From Candidatus Aminicenantes bacterium UBA647 (GTDB taxonomy: Bacteria; Acidobacteriota; Aminicenantia; UBA2199), in contig DBOL01000103.1 of the NCBI GenBank assembly GCA_002299555.1, positions 25,273 to 89,272 of the forward strand: a DNA stretch of 64,000 nt. The letters run 5' to 3'. The first letter of the stretch is position 1. Each line of letters starts with the position of its first letter. The translations under genes were made by a program, and so were the position numbers. The notes beneath the pieces were generated by a model, which did not search any database, was not told where the DNA came from, and saw only the letters and a list, made by a program, of their open reading frames with translations. Of this stretch, positions 52,611-61,656 are shown piece by piece.

Positions 52611-52639
52611 TTGAAAAAGACAGGCTTTTAGAGTACAAT
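52611..52639 (+). promoter_or_regulatory. Promoter of the glutaredoxin-like gene pair
   Basis: TTGAAA, 17 bases, TACAAT; ATG at 52660 after 20 bases with only GGGTG as possible ribosome binding site. Confidence 0.55.
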
Positions 52640-52659
52640 ACAACCATTGTGGGTGCAGA

Positions 52660-52914
52660 ATGAGAGAGATTGAATTGTATTATGGACTTATATGCCCTTA
52701 CTGCAAAACAGCAAAAACATTATTAAAAAAAATAGTGAAAGAGAACCCGGAGAAGTTCAGGCTAAAAGAGACCCTGATCAGTTCTCCCAAAGGGATGATC
52801 AGCCGGTATAAACTCGGCATCTATGCAGTACCGACAATATTGATAGATAGAAAAATTGCTTTCAGAAGCCTCCCCCTGGAGATAGAACTGAAAGAAAAAT
52901 TAAATTTGATTTAA
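52660..52914 (+). CDS. Glutaredoxin/thioredoxin-like small redox protein
   Basis: 84 aa thioredoxin fold: 'IELYYGLICPYCKTAKTLL' with a CPYC active site like glutaredoxin, and the cis-proline strand 'YAVPTILIDRK'. Cytoplasmic (no signal). Could reduce disulfides or carry an iron-sulfur cluster. The next small membrane gene starts 12 bases later and is probably co-transcribed. Confidence 0.8.
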   Translation: MREIELYYGLICPYCKTAKTLLKKIVKENPEKFRLKETLISSPKGMISRYKLGIYAVPTILIDRKIAFRSLPLEIELKEKLNLI

Positions 52915-52926
52915 ACAGGAGATAAA

Positions 52927-53157
52927 ATGAGTGATCAAGAAAAGAAATTAAGATGTCCAATGGGAATCCCGGCAGGAATTTTAGCTGTTATTATAGGAAT
53001 TGCAGGAATCGTATTAGGAATAATGCAAAAGGAACTTCCAACAATTCTTTTTGGTGTTGCCCTCTTCTTTTTAGGCGGGCCAATGTCAGGACTTACATCA
53101 ATGTTTCACAAAGTAAGTGACCGGCTGGAAGAGCTGGAAAAAGCCTCAAAGAAATAA
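52927..53157 (+). CDS. Small membrane protein of unknown function, 76 aa
   Basis: Not recognised. Two predicted membrane helices ('AGILAVIIGIAGIVLGIM' and 'LPTILFGVALFFLGGPMSG') and a charged C-terminal tail that could form a coiled coil ('VSDRLEELEKASKK'). CAGGAG lies seven bases before the ATG. Convergent with mnmG. Confidence 0.65.
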   Translation: MSDQEKKLRCPMGIPAGILAVIIGIAGIVLGIMQKELPTILFGVALFFLGGPMSGLTSMFHKVSDRLEELEKASKK

Positions 53158-53169
53158 GAAATCAGACAT

Positions 53170-54993
53170 TTATCTGCTTCTCAATGTGAGATAAATACTT
53201 ATTGCATTGATCGAGGCAGGAGTCACTCCGGAGAGGCCGAGAGCATCTTTTAAAGTTTTTGGTTTCTTTTTTTTTAGTTTCTGTATGACCTCAGTTGACA
53301 ACCCGTCAATTTTTTCATAGTCAATATCAACAGGGATTTCAACTTTGTCGATATTGTTCAGCCTTTTTATATTTTCGTTCTGTATCCGGATATAACCTTC
53401 ATATTTTACTTCAGCTTCAATAAATGAAATATCAGACATGCAAAGATCTTTCGCTATATCTTTACCGATCTTTTTCCCATATATTTTTTCAACCGCTTCT
53501 AAATTGTGCTCCGGCATTTTCAGAAGATGAAATAGAGTTTGCGATTTACTATTAAAAATTATCTTTGTGGATCTAAGTTCATCTATTACTTTGTACCTCT
53601 TCCCTGATCTTCCTTCCATCATGGAAAATATTTTTTTATCAATAAGACCGAGTCTCCTTGAGTGAGCTCCCAGCCTTTCAAAAGCATTATCCTCTCTCAA
53701 TTGCAGCCGGTATTCTGCTCTGGATGTGAACATCCTGTAGGGTTCATCAATACCCTTGGATACCAGATCATCTATCATTACCCCGATATACCCTTCTGAT
53801 CTTTTCAAAATAAACGGCTCTTCACTCTTTATTTTCAGGACAGAATTGATCCCGGCCATCAGCCCCTGTGCTCCAGCCTCCTCGTATCCGGATGTTCCAT
53901 TCACCTGTCCGGCAAAATATAAACCTGACACTATCTTTGTCTCAAGTGTTTTTTCCAATTGGGTAGGCGATATTGCATCATACTCGATGGCATAGGCAGG
54001 CCTCATCATAACAGCCTTGTCGAGTCCGGGGATCTGCTTCAGAAGTTTTTTCTGAACTTCAACAGGAAGGCTGGTTGATAACCCGTTCACATACACCTCT
54101 TTGTTTTCAACTCCCTCCGGTTCGAGATAAAAATGGTGTCGCTCCCTGTGTGGAAATTTAACTATTTTATCCTCGATTGAAGGGCAATATCTTGGGCCTA
54201 TCCCCTCTATCTTCCCCGAAAACAGGGGTGAGAAGTGAAGGTTATCCTCAAGTGTTTTTCTTACATTTGAATTTGTGTACCCCAGATAGCAAATAATTTT
54301 ATTCTCAGGTTTGCTTTTGGTAAACACCGAGAATGGATTCGGATTCTCATCACCGGGCTGAGGCTCAAATAAGGAATAATCAATTGAATCATAATGAAGC
54401 CTCATAGGTGTACCCGTTTTAAGCCTGAGAGTTTCAAACCCTATCTTTTTTATATCCTCAGCAAGATGTGTGGAAGCAGGTTCATTACTTCGCCCTCCCT
54501 CGATTACAGAGTCCCCTATATATATTTTCCCGTTCAAAAATGTCCCGGCAGTAATAATTACAGCATCACCATCTATAGTATTGCCTTCAAGAAGGTTTAC
54601 TCCGGTAACCTTACCTCTTTCTATATTGATCCCTGATACTATCGACTGATAGATTGAAAGATTTTCACATTCTTCAAGAAACGCTTTTGTGTAGGACCTG
54701 TATTTTATTTTGTCATTCTGAGTCCGTGTCGCCCTCACGGCAGGCCCTTTGCTTCGATTTAGAGTAAGAAAGTGGATTCCCGTAGCATCCGCTGCTCTCG
54801 GCATCACTCCGCCAAACACATCGATCTCCTTTACAAGATGCCCTTTTGCAATTCCTCCTATCGAAGGGTTGCAGGACATCTGTCCGATCGTCTCGAGATG
54901 GGTCGTAATCAGGACAGCCTCTGCACCAAGCCTCGATACAGCATATGCCGCCTCGATCCCTGCGTGCCCGGCTCCTATTATTATTACTTTCAT
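53170..54993 (-). CDS. mnmG: tRNA uridine-5-carboxymethylaminomethyl modification enzyme MnmG (GidA)
   Basis: FAD enzyme that with MnmE modifies the wobble uridine of several tRNAs. 'KVIIIGAGHAGIEAAYAVS' start, 'QMSCNPSIGGIAKGHLVKEI', 'ITAGTFLNGKIYIGD', 'YCPSIEDKIVKF' and 'GYEEAGAQGLMAGIN'. 607 aa from the ATG at 54993, which overlaps the mnmE stop as ATGA; an upstream start in frame at 55005 would overlap further. Last gene of the rpmH-to-mnmG cluster. Confidence 0.97.
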   Translation of the reverse strand: MKVIIIGAGHAGIEAAYAVSRLGAEAVLITTHLETIGQMSCNPSIGGIAKGHLVKEIDVFGGVMPRAADATGIHFLTLNRSKGPAVRATRTQNDKIKYRSYTKAFLEECENLSIYQSIVSGINIERGKVTGVNLLEGNTIDGDAVIITAGTFLNGKIYIGDSVIEGGRSNEPASTHLAEDIKKIGFETLRLKTGTPMRLHYDSIDYSLFEPQPGDENPNPFSVFTKSKPENKIICYLGYTNSNVRKTLEDNLHFSPLFSGKIEGIGPRYCPSIEDKIVKFPHRERHHFYLEPEGVENKEVYVNGLSTSLPVEVQKKLLKQIPGLDKAVMMRPAYAIEYDAISPTQLEKTLETKIVSGLYFAGQVNGTSGYEEAGAQGLMAGINSVLKIKSEEPFILKRSEGYIGVMIDDLVSKGIDEPYRMFTSRAEYRLQLREDNAFERLGAHSRRLGLIDKKIFSMMEGRSGKRYKVIDELRSTKIIFNSKSQTLFHLLKMPEHNLEAVEKIYGKKIGKDIAKDLCMSDISFIEAEVKYEGYIRIQNENIKRLNNIDKVEIPVDIDYEKIDGLSTEVIQKLKKKKPKTLKDALGLSGVTPASINAISIYLTLRSR

Positions 54994-56348
54994 TTTCCTA
55001 CACAAAAACTTGAAAATATTTTCCCCAGAATATCTTCACTAGTTACTTCACCCAGAAGTCGCCCTATGTTTGCAACACAGGTCCTGACCTCCTCAGCCAT
55101 TAATTCTATTTCTGTTTCCCCTGTGTTTATCATTCTCTTTACATTCTTAAGAGAATCTGAAATTTCCACAAGGAGTGTTTTCTGCCTTAGGTTGACACAA
55201 ATCTCCGCCCTCTCTTCTCCTATCTTATTTATGATTGATGATATGAACTCAGAAACCTTCTCCATCCCTGTATTCTTCAGAACTGAGAGTTGGAAAATTT
55301 TATTATTATTAAATTCTTCTGATACAGATTTGATCATTCCTTCTTGTAGAACATCAGATTTATTAATGAAAATGATCTGCTCTTTTCCCTCTAGGAGATC
55401 GTATATCGACCTGTCATTATCATCAATGTCGGTAGAACCGTCTAATAGAAATATTACAGCATCGGAATTTTTCACCAGATCTATACTTCTGCTTATCCCA
55501 AGCTTCTCAATATCATCCACAGATCCTGAATTTATCCCGGCCACATCGATAAGCTCAACCGGATATCCGTCTACAAAGATCTTTTCTCTAATGAAATCAC
55601 GAGTGGTCCCCGGGATCGATGATGTAATGGATCGCTCCTCGAGAAGCAGAGAGTTGAAAAGGGAAGATTTCCCGACATTCGCCTTCCCGACAATAACAAC
55701 ATTCAGCCCTTTATCGAGCACTTCATTAAACCTGTGTCCTGTAATTATTCTGCTTATTCCTGAAATTGAAGATTCCAGCTCCTGCGTGAACACTATCTTC
55801 TCGAGTGACTGGTCTTCCTGGAACTCAATGATACTTTCAACCTTCACAGCAAGGTTGACAAGTTCTTTTTTAAGATCTTCAAGAAATATGGAAAGCTTAC
55901 CCTCAAGATTCCCGAATTTCATCTCCGCATAATATTTTGAGTTAGCATTGATCAATTCATTTACAGATTCAGCCTGAATAAGATCTATCTTGTTATTTTT
56001 GAAAGCTCTGTAGGTAAACTCACCAGGAAGCGCTTCCCTGGCACCTTTGCTTAATATAAGATCCAGAACTACCTCTGAAAGGTGGGGATTGGAATGGATA
56101 GATATTTCGACTATATCTTCACCGGTGTATGAATTAGGATTTCTGAAAAATGTATAAACGCACTCTTCGATACGCTTATCTTCCTTATGGATAAATGAGT
56201 GTACAGCCTTTCTGTCAGTGATCTTATCGGGCACCCCTTCAATGATCTCTTTTGTTATGATCTCGGCAAGGTCTCCCGAGATCCGGATAACAGCGATCCC
56301 CCCCCTGCCAGAAGGTGTTGAAAGGGCAGCTATAGTCCCCTCTTCCAT
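54990..56348 (-). CDS. mnmE: tRNA modification GTPase MnmE (TrmE)
   Basis: Partner of MnmG. N-terminal folate-binding region ('IAALSTPSGRGGIAVIRISG'), GTPase with G1 'GKANVGKSSLFNSLL', 'SSIPGTTRDFIREK' (G2), 'DVAG' (G3) and 'NKSD' (G4), and the C-terminal CVGK that carries the catalytic cysteine. 452 aa, normal. Overlaps jag by one base and mnmG by four. Confidence 0.97.
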   Translation of the reverse strand: MEEGTIAALSTPSGRGGIAVIRISGDLAEIITKEIIEGVPDKITDRKAVHSFIHKEDKRIEECVYTFFRNPNSYTGEDIVEISIHSNPHLSEVVLDLILSKGAREALPGEFTYRAFKNNKIDLIQAESVNELINANSKYYAEMKFGNLEGKLSIFLEDLKKELVNLAVKVESIIEFQEDQSLEKIVFTQELESSISGISRIITGHRFNEVLDKGLNVVIVGKANVGKSSLFNSLLLEERSITSSIPGTTRDFIREKIFVDGYPVELIDVAGINSGSVDDIEKLGISRSIDLVKNSDAVIFLLDGSTDIDDNDRSIYDLLEGKEQIIFINKSDVLQEGMIKSVSEEFNNNKIFQLSVLKNTGMEKVSEFISSIINKIGEERAEICVNLRQKTLLVEISDSLKNVKRMINTGETEIELMAEEVRTCVANIGRLLGEVTSEDILGKIFSSFCVGK

Positions 56349-56953
56349 TATTTCTTTTTTATTGTGATCGTCTTCAGAAATGAATCTCCGGCGCTGGCCG
56401 ATTCAAGATCTGAGTATTTATTGATAATCATGTGAACAACTCTTCTTTCGAAAGGATTGAGATCTCTTACAGTAACCCTTTTTCCATTTTTTCTGATGGA
56501 CTTGGCATGCTGATGAGCAAGCCTACTGAGATCCTGCTCCCTTGTTTTCCTGAAATTTTCACATTCACAATAAATTTTACTCCCAACGATCTCTCCGAAC
56601 AATCTGTTTAAAAGGTATTGGATAGCATTGAGCAGATTTCCATTTTTATAGAGAAGAAGTTTGTAATCTTTTCCTGAAAAATTTGCAGTAACAAATCCCT
56701 TCCCTTCGGTCAGCTTAAACTCAAGGCTCAGTCCCATCTGATCTATCATTGAATTAATGAATGAGGAAAGCTCTTTCTGATCTATGCCTTCATGAGCCCA
56801 TGCATTTATATGTATCTCTCTCTGCTTAAATCCGAAATATTTTGTTTTTTCAGTAATGATCTCATATCTTACATCTTCTTCATTAATATCAAATTCATCA
56901 GCTGCTTTCAGAAGCGCTTCTTTCAATGATGCAGAACTAAATTCCTTTTTCAT
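56348..56953 (-). CDS. jag: Jag/KhpB-type RNA-binding protein (SpoIIIJ-associated)
   Basis: Jag-N domain (residues 1-50, 'KEALLKAADEFDINEEDVRY' and 'KTKYFGFKQREIHI'), KH-like middle, and R3H domain at the end ('RLAHQHAKSIRKNGKRVTVR', 'LNPFERRVVHMIIN'). 201 aa. Sits between yidC and mnmE as in many bacteria; regulates cell envelope or division mRNAs in Gram-positives. Confidence 0.92.
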   Translation of the reverse strand: MKKEFSSASLKEALLKAADEFDINEEDVRYEIITEKTKYFGFKQREIHINAWAHEGIDQKELSSFINSMIDQMGLSLEFKLTEGKGFVTANFSGKDYKLLLYKNGNLLNAIQYLLNRLFGEIVGSKIYCECENFRKTREQDLSRLAHQHAKSIRKNGKRVTVRDLNPFERRVVHMIINKYSDLESASAGDSFLKTITIKKK

Positions 56954-56956
56954 TTG

Positions 56957-58744
56957 TCAGCCACCTCTTTTTTTTCTCTTCAGACTTTTCTTTTCAGAAT
57001 CCTCGCGTTTTTTTTCACTGAAAATCTTTTTATTAATTATATGCTGCTGTCCTATCTGAAGCAGGTTTGAAACAAACCAGTAGAGATTAAGCCCACTTGA
57101 AAAGTTCATAAAGAGAAATACCATAACTACCGGCATTATATACATCATTTTTTTCTGTGAACTATCAGCCGTAGTAGGAGACATTTTGGAAACAATTATC
57201 TGGGTAACACCCATAAGGATAGGCAATACATAAAAAGCATCTTTTAACGAAAGGTCTGTGATCCACAATATCCATGGTTCATGGCGAATACTGATAGATG
57301 TCTGGAGAAGCCTGAACAATCCGAAAAACACGGGCATCTGCAGCAGGAGCGGCAAACATCCTCCTGCAGGATTGACCTTTTCGCTCTTATATAGAGCCAT
57401 GGTCTCGACATTCATCTTCTTTCGCTGTTCAGGGTCTTTAGGGTTCTTATATTTTTTCTTGATCGCTTTTATTTTCGGTTGAAGCGTCTGCATTTTGGCC
57501 ATGGAAACACTCGATGCATAGGTAAGGGGAAAGAGCAATATCTTGATGAAAAGAGTGAAAACAACAAGAGCCCACCCGTAATTAGGAATATATTGATGAA
57601 TGAAGGTCAACCCCTTAAGCATAATCTTGGCAATTGCACCAAATATTGCCCAGCCGTAATCTATTACTTTGTTGGATTCAGGAAAAATAGCTTCAACTTT
57701 TGCGAGTTCCTTTTCATCTTTAGGGCCAAAATAAACGGAAACAGGATCAGAAAAAGTTATAAAAGAATAATCTATTTTTATCCCTTTCTCTTCTTCCCTC
57801 TGTATCGTGTAATATTTTAACGGAGCATCCCTTCTCGCCATTCTGATCATCGCCGCAAAATATGGGCGTTCATAAGCTATCCAGGAGAAAAATCCGTTGA
57901 ATGTACCCTCACCGATCTCAACTCGGCCTTCAGGCCTCTTTTGCCGCTTCACTCCTGAAAATTTGAGATCCTGTATATCTGTTCCATCAAAACCCTTCAG
58001 GGTCAGGGTTGAGGTCTGAGCTCTCTGAGCTCCGATATTATTTTCAAGGTCCGGCCCGAATATTACTGGAATGCTTATAGGCTTTCCATCCTTTACAACT
58101 GATATCTTCATTCCGATAACATACGAATCGTTCCGGAAAAAAAACCTTTTTTCCACTGAAATATTATTTTCCACACTGGAATATTTAAAGACCAGTTCTT
58201 TCTCAATATTTCCGGACACTATCATAGTGTCTGTCCCCGAGTGACCAAAAAGATTTCTGTTCAACTCTTTAACATACTCTTCCTGATAAAATATTGAAAA
58301 ATAGAACGGGAGATATTTATCCCCGCCGATTTCATCATTAACCTTTTCAGAAATAAGATTAAGAGGATTTTTAAGATCATCTTTATATTTTTTCAATACA
58401 AATGATTTTAAACCACCGCCCCTGTTGGTAAATACAGCAGTGAAAAGATTTGTCTCAACAACAATATCTTTTTCAGTGCTACCGGCAACATCAGTTGCAA
58501 TCGGTTCGATAGCGGTCTCTTCTACTTTTTCAACTTTTTTTGTTTTTGAGAAAATATCTGAAAGGCTTTTTGATTCACTCTCATCAGATTTCTCGGCACT
58601 AACCGGAAGAGCCGCTGTAGGAACTACGCTTGCTTCAACAGGTACATTGGTCTTGACTGCCGGTTTAGGCATAAAGAAATACTGGTATAAAGTAATTACG
58701 ATTATCGACAATGCGATAGCTAAGATCAGCTTTTTTGTGTCCAT
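56957..58744 (-). CDS. yidC: Membrane protein insertase YidC
   Basis: 595 aa of the Gram-negative type: first helix 'KLILAIALSIIVITLYQYFF', a linker rich in Lys/Glu/Ser, a large periplasmic domain (about 90-360), then the conserved five-helix insertase core with 'MQTLQPKIKAIKKKYK', 'GCLPLLLQMPVFFGLFRLL', 'VNPAGG' and 'NLYWFVSNLLQIGQQHII', ending in a Lys-rich tail. The large periplasmic domain supports a two-membrane cell. GAGGTG lies eight bases before the ATG; 19-base overlap with yidD. Confidence 0.97.
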   Translation of the reverse strand: MDTKKLILAIALSIIVITLYQYFFMPKPAVKTNVPVEASVVPTAALPVSAEKSDESESKSLSDIFSKTKKVEKVEETAIEPIATDVAGSTEKDIVVETNLFTAVFTNRGGGLKSFVLKKYKDDLKNPLNLISEKVNDEIGGDKYLPFYFSIFYQEEYVKELNRNLFGHSGTDTMIVSGNIEKELVFKYSSVENNISVEKRFFFRNDSYVIGMKISVVKDGKPISIPVIFGPDLENNIGAQRAQTSTLTLKGFDGTDIQDLKFSGVKRQKRPEGRVEIGEGTFNGFFSWIAYERPYFAAMIRMARRDAPLKYYTIQREEEKGIKIDYSFITFSDPVSVYFGPKDEKELAKVEAIFPESNKVIDYGWAIFGAIAKIMLKGLTFIHQYIPNYGWALVVFTLFIKILLFPLTYASSVSMAKMQTLQPKIKAIKKKYKNPKDPEQRKKMNVETMALYKSEKVNPAGGCLPLLLQMPVFFGLFRLLQTSISIRHEPWILWITDLSLKDAFYVLPILMGVTQIIVSKMSPTTADSSQKKMMYIMPVVMVFLFMNFSSGLNLYWFVSNLLQIGQQHIINKKIFSEKKREDSEKKSLKRKKRGG

Positions 58745-58977
58745 TTTATTTTCACCTCAAATTTGTCGGGTACATGATCTACTCCTCCCGGATGGAAGGG
58801 ATGACATTTAAAAATTCTTTTAGTTCCAAGAAAGGTCCCTTTTAAAACTCCGAACTTCTTGATCGATTCCATGGTATAGACAGAACAGGTAGGGTAAAAT
58901 CTACAATTATTTCCCAGATGCGGAGAAACATATTTCTTATATCCCTTCAAAATCTGAACAGCCGCTTTTTTCATCAT
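58726..58977 (-). CDS. yidD: Membrane protein insertion efficiency factor YidD
   Basis: 83 aa. 'LKGYKKYVSPHLGNNCRFYP', 'TCSVYTMESIKKFG' and 'KCHPFHPGGVDHVP' are the family's three blocks. Its ATG overlaps the rnpA stop (ATGA at 58974-58977). Confidence 0.95.
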   Translation of the reverse strand: MMKKAAVQILKGYKKYVSPHLGNNCRFYPTCSVYTMESIKKFGVLKGTFLGTKRIFKCHPFHPGGVDHVPDKFEVKIKWTQKS

Positions 58978-59313
58978 CTGTTTTTTATTTTTGTTAAAGA
59001 ATCGATAAATATACTCTCAATTTCACTTGAATCGGATTTCGAAAATTTCTTTTTCATGAGGATCCAAAGATCATGATTCTCTTCTAGCTTATCCTTATTC
59101 AGCCTGTACAATTCCCTCATTCTTCTCTTTATATAATTCCTTTCAACAGCATTTCCCGTTTTTCTACTTACTGAAACAGCAAAGCGATGAAAAGGGAGAT
59201 CATTCTTTATAAAATAAAAAAAAAAAATCAGTTTTTATATATTTCCTTCTCTTCAGCATTAATAAAAAACGGTCACTTTTGCTTAACCTCTGAGAAGGGG
59301 GGAAATCCGGCAT
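58974..59313 (-). pseudogene. rnpA: Ribonuclease P protein component, one-base frameshift at an A12/T12 run
   Basis: The rnpA gene sits in its conserved place between rpmH and yidD. Reading from the ATG at 59313 gives 'MPDFPPSQRLSKSDRFLLML' and 'KRRKYIKTDFFF', then a stop; the other frame continues 'YFIKNDLPFHRFAVSVSRK', 'TGNAVERNYIKRRMRELYRL' (the RNR signature) to the TGA at 58974. The frames join if the run of twelve T (minus strand; A at 59216-59227) is counted as eleven. The joined product is 112 aa, normal. Since RNase P is essential, a sequencing indel or transcriptional slippage is more likely than real loss, so I mark it as frameshifted rather than dead. Confidence 0.85.
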
Positions 59314-59318
59314 GTTTT

Positions 59319-59453
59319 TTAAACTGCGAGTTTCTTTCTACCCTTTCTTCTTCGGCTGTTAATTACAGCACGGCCACTCTTAGTAGACATCCTCACTCTA
59401 AAGCCGTGAGTTTTTGATCTCTTTCTGTTATTAGGTTGATAAGTTCTTTTCAC
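59319..59453 (-). CDS. rpmH: 50S ribosomal protein L34
   Basis: 44 aa, GTG start: 'MKRTYQPNNRKRSKTHGFRV', 'RMSTKSGRAVINSRRRKGRK', 'KLAV', an almost textbook L34. CAGGAG is six bases before the GTG and a strong promoter lies upstream. Head of the rpmH-rnpA-yidD-yidC-jag-mnmE-mnmG operon; the rnpA ATG is five bases after its stop. Confidence 0.97.
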   Translation of the reverse strand: MKRTYQPNNRKRSKTHGFRVRMSTKSGRAVINSRRRKGRKKLAV

Positions 59454-59486
59454 GTCAAACTCCTGTCAAATAGAAAATTAAGCTAC

Positions 59487-59515
59487 AATATATAGGAAAA
59501 ATGTCTTTATGTCAA
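59487..59515 (-). promoter_or_regulatory. Strong promoter of the rpmH operon
   Basis: Minus strand TTGACA, 17 bases, TATATT; leader of about 27 bases with CAGGAG before the GTG at 59453. Confidence 0.75.
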
Positions 59516-59672
59516 TATTTCGATGAATTTCTCTTGGTTACAATAATACTGTATCATAATCATATTTCTTGTCATTCAACCTGTGGATAGCAAAATATTC
59601 AGAAGCGAGACCACTGTTTTTCCCACTGATGAAGAAAAGAAAAAAATTTATAATTATTTTTTTAATTTAATG
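59516..59672. other. Non-coding part of the divergent rpmH/hydrogenase region, one DnaA-box-like site
   Basis: No gene or RNA recognised between the two divergent promoters. A/T-rich, with TGTGGATAG at 59582-59590, an 8 of 9 match to a DnaA box. rpmH lies next to the origin in many bacteria, but dnaA and dnaN are absent and only one site is seen, so I do not call an origin. Confidence 0.3.
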
Positions 59673-59700
59673 TTGACAACTATGAATCAATTGTTATAAT
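59673..59700 (+). promoter_or_regulatory. Consensus promoter of the hydrogenase operon
   Basis: Perfect TTGACA, 16 bases, perfect TATAAT; a 60-base leader ends with AAAGGAG (59752-59758) seven bases before the ATG at 59766. The near-perfect hexamers suggest high constitutive expression unless a repressor acts. Confidence 0.8.
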
Positions 59701-59765
59701 TCCAACTTAAAATGAATTTCGTTAAAAAAAAAATATTATTTTCCAATTACAAAAGGAGCTAATTT

Positions 59766-60806
59766 ATGGAAATTTTAAAGATCTCTGAAAATGATTTTAT
59801 GTCATTTTTAGACAAAAAGATCGATGAGAAAGCTGAAAAGGTGATCGGCGTTGTCAAAAAGGGATCACACTTTGTTTTTAACGAGCTTGAATCTTCTGAC
59901 AAACTTGCGCTCGATTATGATGTGACAATGCTTCCTCCCAAGAAGTATTTCCAACCACCAAAAGAACTTCTTTTGAAGTATAAACCTGGAAATCCCGAAT
60001 CATACCGGGCTGTAAACAATTGTGACCCGATGGCAATAGTAGGAATTCACTATTATGATCTTGCTGCAATTTATATGATGGATAGAGCATTTTCTGAAGG
60101 TGAAAGAGATGAACACTATATGAAAAAAAGAGATAACTCAATCCTTGTAGGTCTTTATCCAACAAAATATTTCAAATACAGATTTGCCAAATCGGTTGTC
60201 AGAGATCAGGCTTATAAAGTTGCTGACCTGATGATGGTAAAAATGAATGGAGATTACGTTGTTGAAGTGGTCAGCGAAAAAGGGAAGGATTTCATTAAAG
60301 GTGGCAATTTCATTGAGAACACTTACACTCTTCAGGAGATTGACGATGCAAAGAACAAGGTAAAGGATGATCAGAAAATACCGATCTCTGTAGAACTTAT
60401 CCCTGATTATCTTGGGAAAAACCATGGCCATCCTGTATGGGAAGTATTTGGAGAAAAATGTTTTTCCTGCGGATCATGCGTTCTTGTCTGTCCAACCTGC
60501 TATTGCTTTGATGTTAGAGATGAGGTTGAACTTAACCTTGAGGAAGGAAAAAGGATAAGGATATGGGACGGCTGTATGCTTGAGGATTTTGCAGTTTGTG
60601 CTGATGGACATAACTTCAGAAAAGAGAAGGGGCAGAGGTTCAGACATAGAATTTACAGAAAAGGGAAACACCTCCCTGAAAAATACCACTATTTCGGATG
60701 TGTAGGCTGTGGTCGCTGTCAATACTCCTGTGCTGCTGACATAGCAGGACCTGTCAAAGTAATAAAATATATGGAAGATAACAAACAAGGAGGACAAAAT
60801 GTGTGA
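59766..60806 (+). CDS. hydB: NiFe hydrogenase (sulfhydrogenase) beta subunit, 4Fe-4S ferredoxin-like
   Basis: 346 aa electron-transfer subunit of a cytoplasmic group 3b-type hydrogenase. The N-terminal two thirds match the HydB/AsrA-like domain; two ferredoxin clusters follow: 'CFSCGSCVLVCPTCYCFDV' (near residue 237) and 'CVGCGRCQYSCAADIAGP' (near 318). First gene of the order beta-gamma-delta-alpha as in Pyrococcus hydBGDA. Overlaps the gamma gene by 8 bases. Confidence 0.9.
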   Translation: MEILKISENDFMSFLDKKIDEKAEKVIGVVKKGSHFVFNELESSDKLALDYDVTMLPPKKYFQPPKELLLKYKPGNPESYRAVNNCDPMAIVGIHYYDLAAIYMMDRAFSEGERDEHYMKKRDNSILVGLYPTKYFKYRFAKSVVRDQAYKVADLMMVKMNGDYVVEVVSEKGKDFIKGGNFIENTYTLQEIDDAKNKVKDDQKIPISVELIPDYLGKNHGHPVWEVFGEKCFSCGSCVLVCPTCYCFDVRDEVELNLEEGKRIRIWDGCMLEDFAVCADGHNFRKEKGQRFRHRIYRKGKHLPEKYHYFGCVGCGRCQYSCAADIAGPVKVIKYMEDNKQGGQNV

Positions 60807-61656
60807 AGACTGTACATGCGGAGAAGAGATACAGAAAAACTCTATATATCTGCCAGAAGTGGCAGAGTTGGTTTCAAAGAAGAAAATGACTGACATTGAC
60901 AGTTTCTTTGAATTTGAGCTCAAAGGACATTCTCTTGGACATCTTCCCGGGCAATTCGCTGAAATTTCAATACCGGGAATCGGCGAAGCACCAATATCAA
61001 TCTCTTCCCCTCCTTCAGATGACAATAAATTTGAAATGGTGATACGTAACATAGGAAGCGTAACAAATGCGATACACTCTTTAAACGTAGGAGATAAAGT
61101 TGGAATAAGAGGTCCTTTTGGAACATCATTCCCAATGAACAACCTGAGGGGAAAGAACCTCCTTTTCGTTACCGGGGGAATAGGACTTGTTCCTGCAAGA
61201 TCTGCAATACTTTACGCTCTTCAGAATAGAGCTGATTATAAGGACATTACGATACTGTTCGGCTGCAAAGAGCCGGGGCAAAGACTTTTCACTGATGAAA
61301 TTGAAGAATGGAAAAATAGAAATGATATTACTTTTTTAGAAACAGTCGACACATGCAATGGTGAGAAGTGGGAAGGAAATGTCGGAGTTATAACAACTTT
61401 GCTTCCGAAACTTAAAAACATTGATCCTCTGGAAACATATGCAATAGTTGTCGGCCCCCCCATAATGTATAAATATGTGATAATGAGCCTTCATGATATG
61501 GATTTTTCCGACAAAAAGATCATAGTTTCTCTTGAAAGGAGAATGAAGTGTGGTGTGGGGAAATGCGGACATTGCCAGATGGACAATATCTACGTGTGTC
61601 AGGATGGGGCGGTTTTCTATTATGACGATATCAAACATTTAAAGGAGGCACTCTAA
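60799..61656 (+). CDS. hydG: NiFe hydrogenase gamma subunit, FAD/NAD(P)-binding diaphorase
   Basis: 285 aa ferredoxin-NADP reductase-like subunit that passes electrons between NAD(P)(H) and the clusters. FAD part: 'GQFAEISIPGIGEAPISISS'; NAD(P) part: 'LFVTGGIGLVPARSAILYA'; a C-terminal 2Fe-2S site 'MKCGVGKCGHCQMDNIYVC' with four cysteines. AAGGAGG lies before the ATG. Its stop overlaps the delta start (TAATG). NADP preference is family knowledge, not visible here. Confidence 0.92.
   Translation: MCEDCTCGEEIQKNSIYLPEVAELVSKKKMTDIDSFFEFELKGHSLGHLPGQFAEISIPGIGEAPISISSPPSDDNKFEMVIRNIGSVTNAIHSLNVGDKVGIRGPFGTSFPMNNLRGKNLLFVTGGIGLVPARSAILYALQNRADYKDITILFGCKEPGQRLFTDEIEEWKNRNDITFLETVDTCNGEKWEGNVGVITTLLPKLKNIDPLETYAIVVGPPIMYKYVIMSLHDMDFSDKKIIVSLERRMKCGVGKCGHCQMDNIYVCQDGAVFYYDDIKHLKEAL

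Noticed and set aside
54772..55932. 386-codon open frame on the plus strand
   Set aside because: It is antisense to mnmG and mnmE, whose motifs are certain. Its product is Ser-rich low-complexity sequence with no motif and no ribosome binding site.
59187..59417. 76-codon plus-strand open frame
   Set aside because: Antisense to rpmH and rnpA; exists only because of the A12 run.
59582..59590. DnaA-box-like TGTGGATAG next to rpmH
   Set aside because: One imperfect site in an A/T-rich promoter region; insufficient for an origin call.
60474..61142. 222-codon open frame on the minus strand
   Set aside because: Antisense to hydB/hydG; no recognisable motif.
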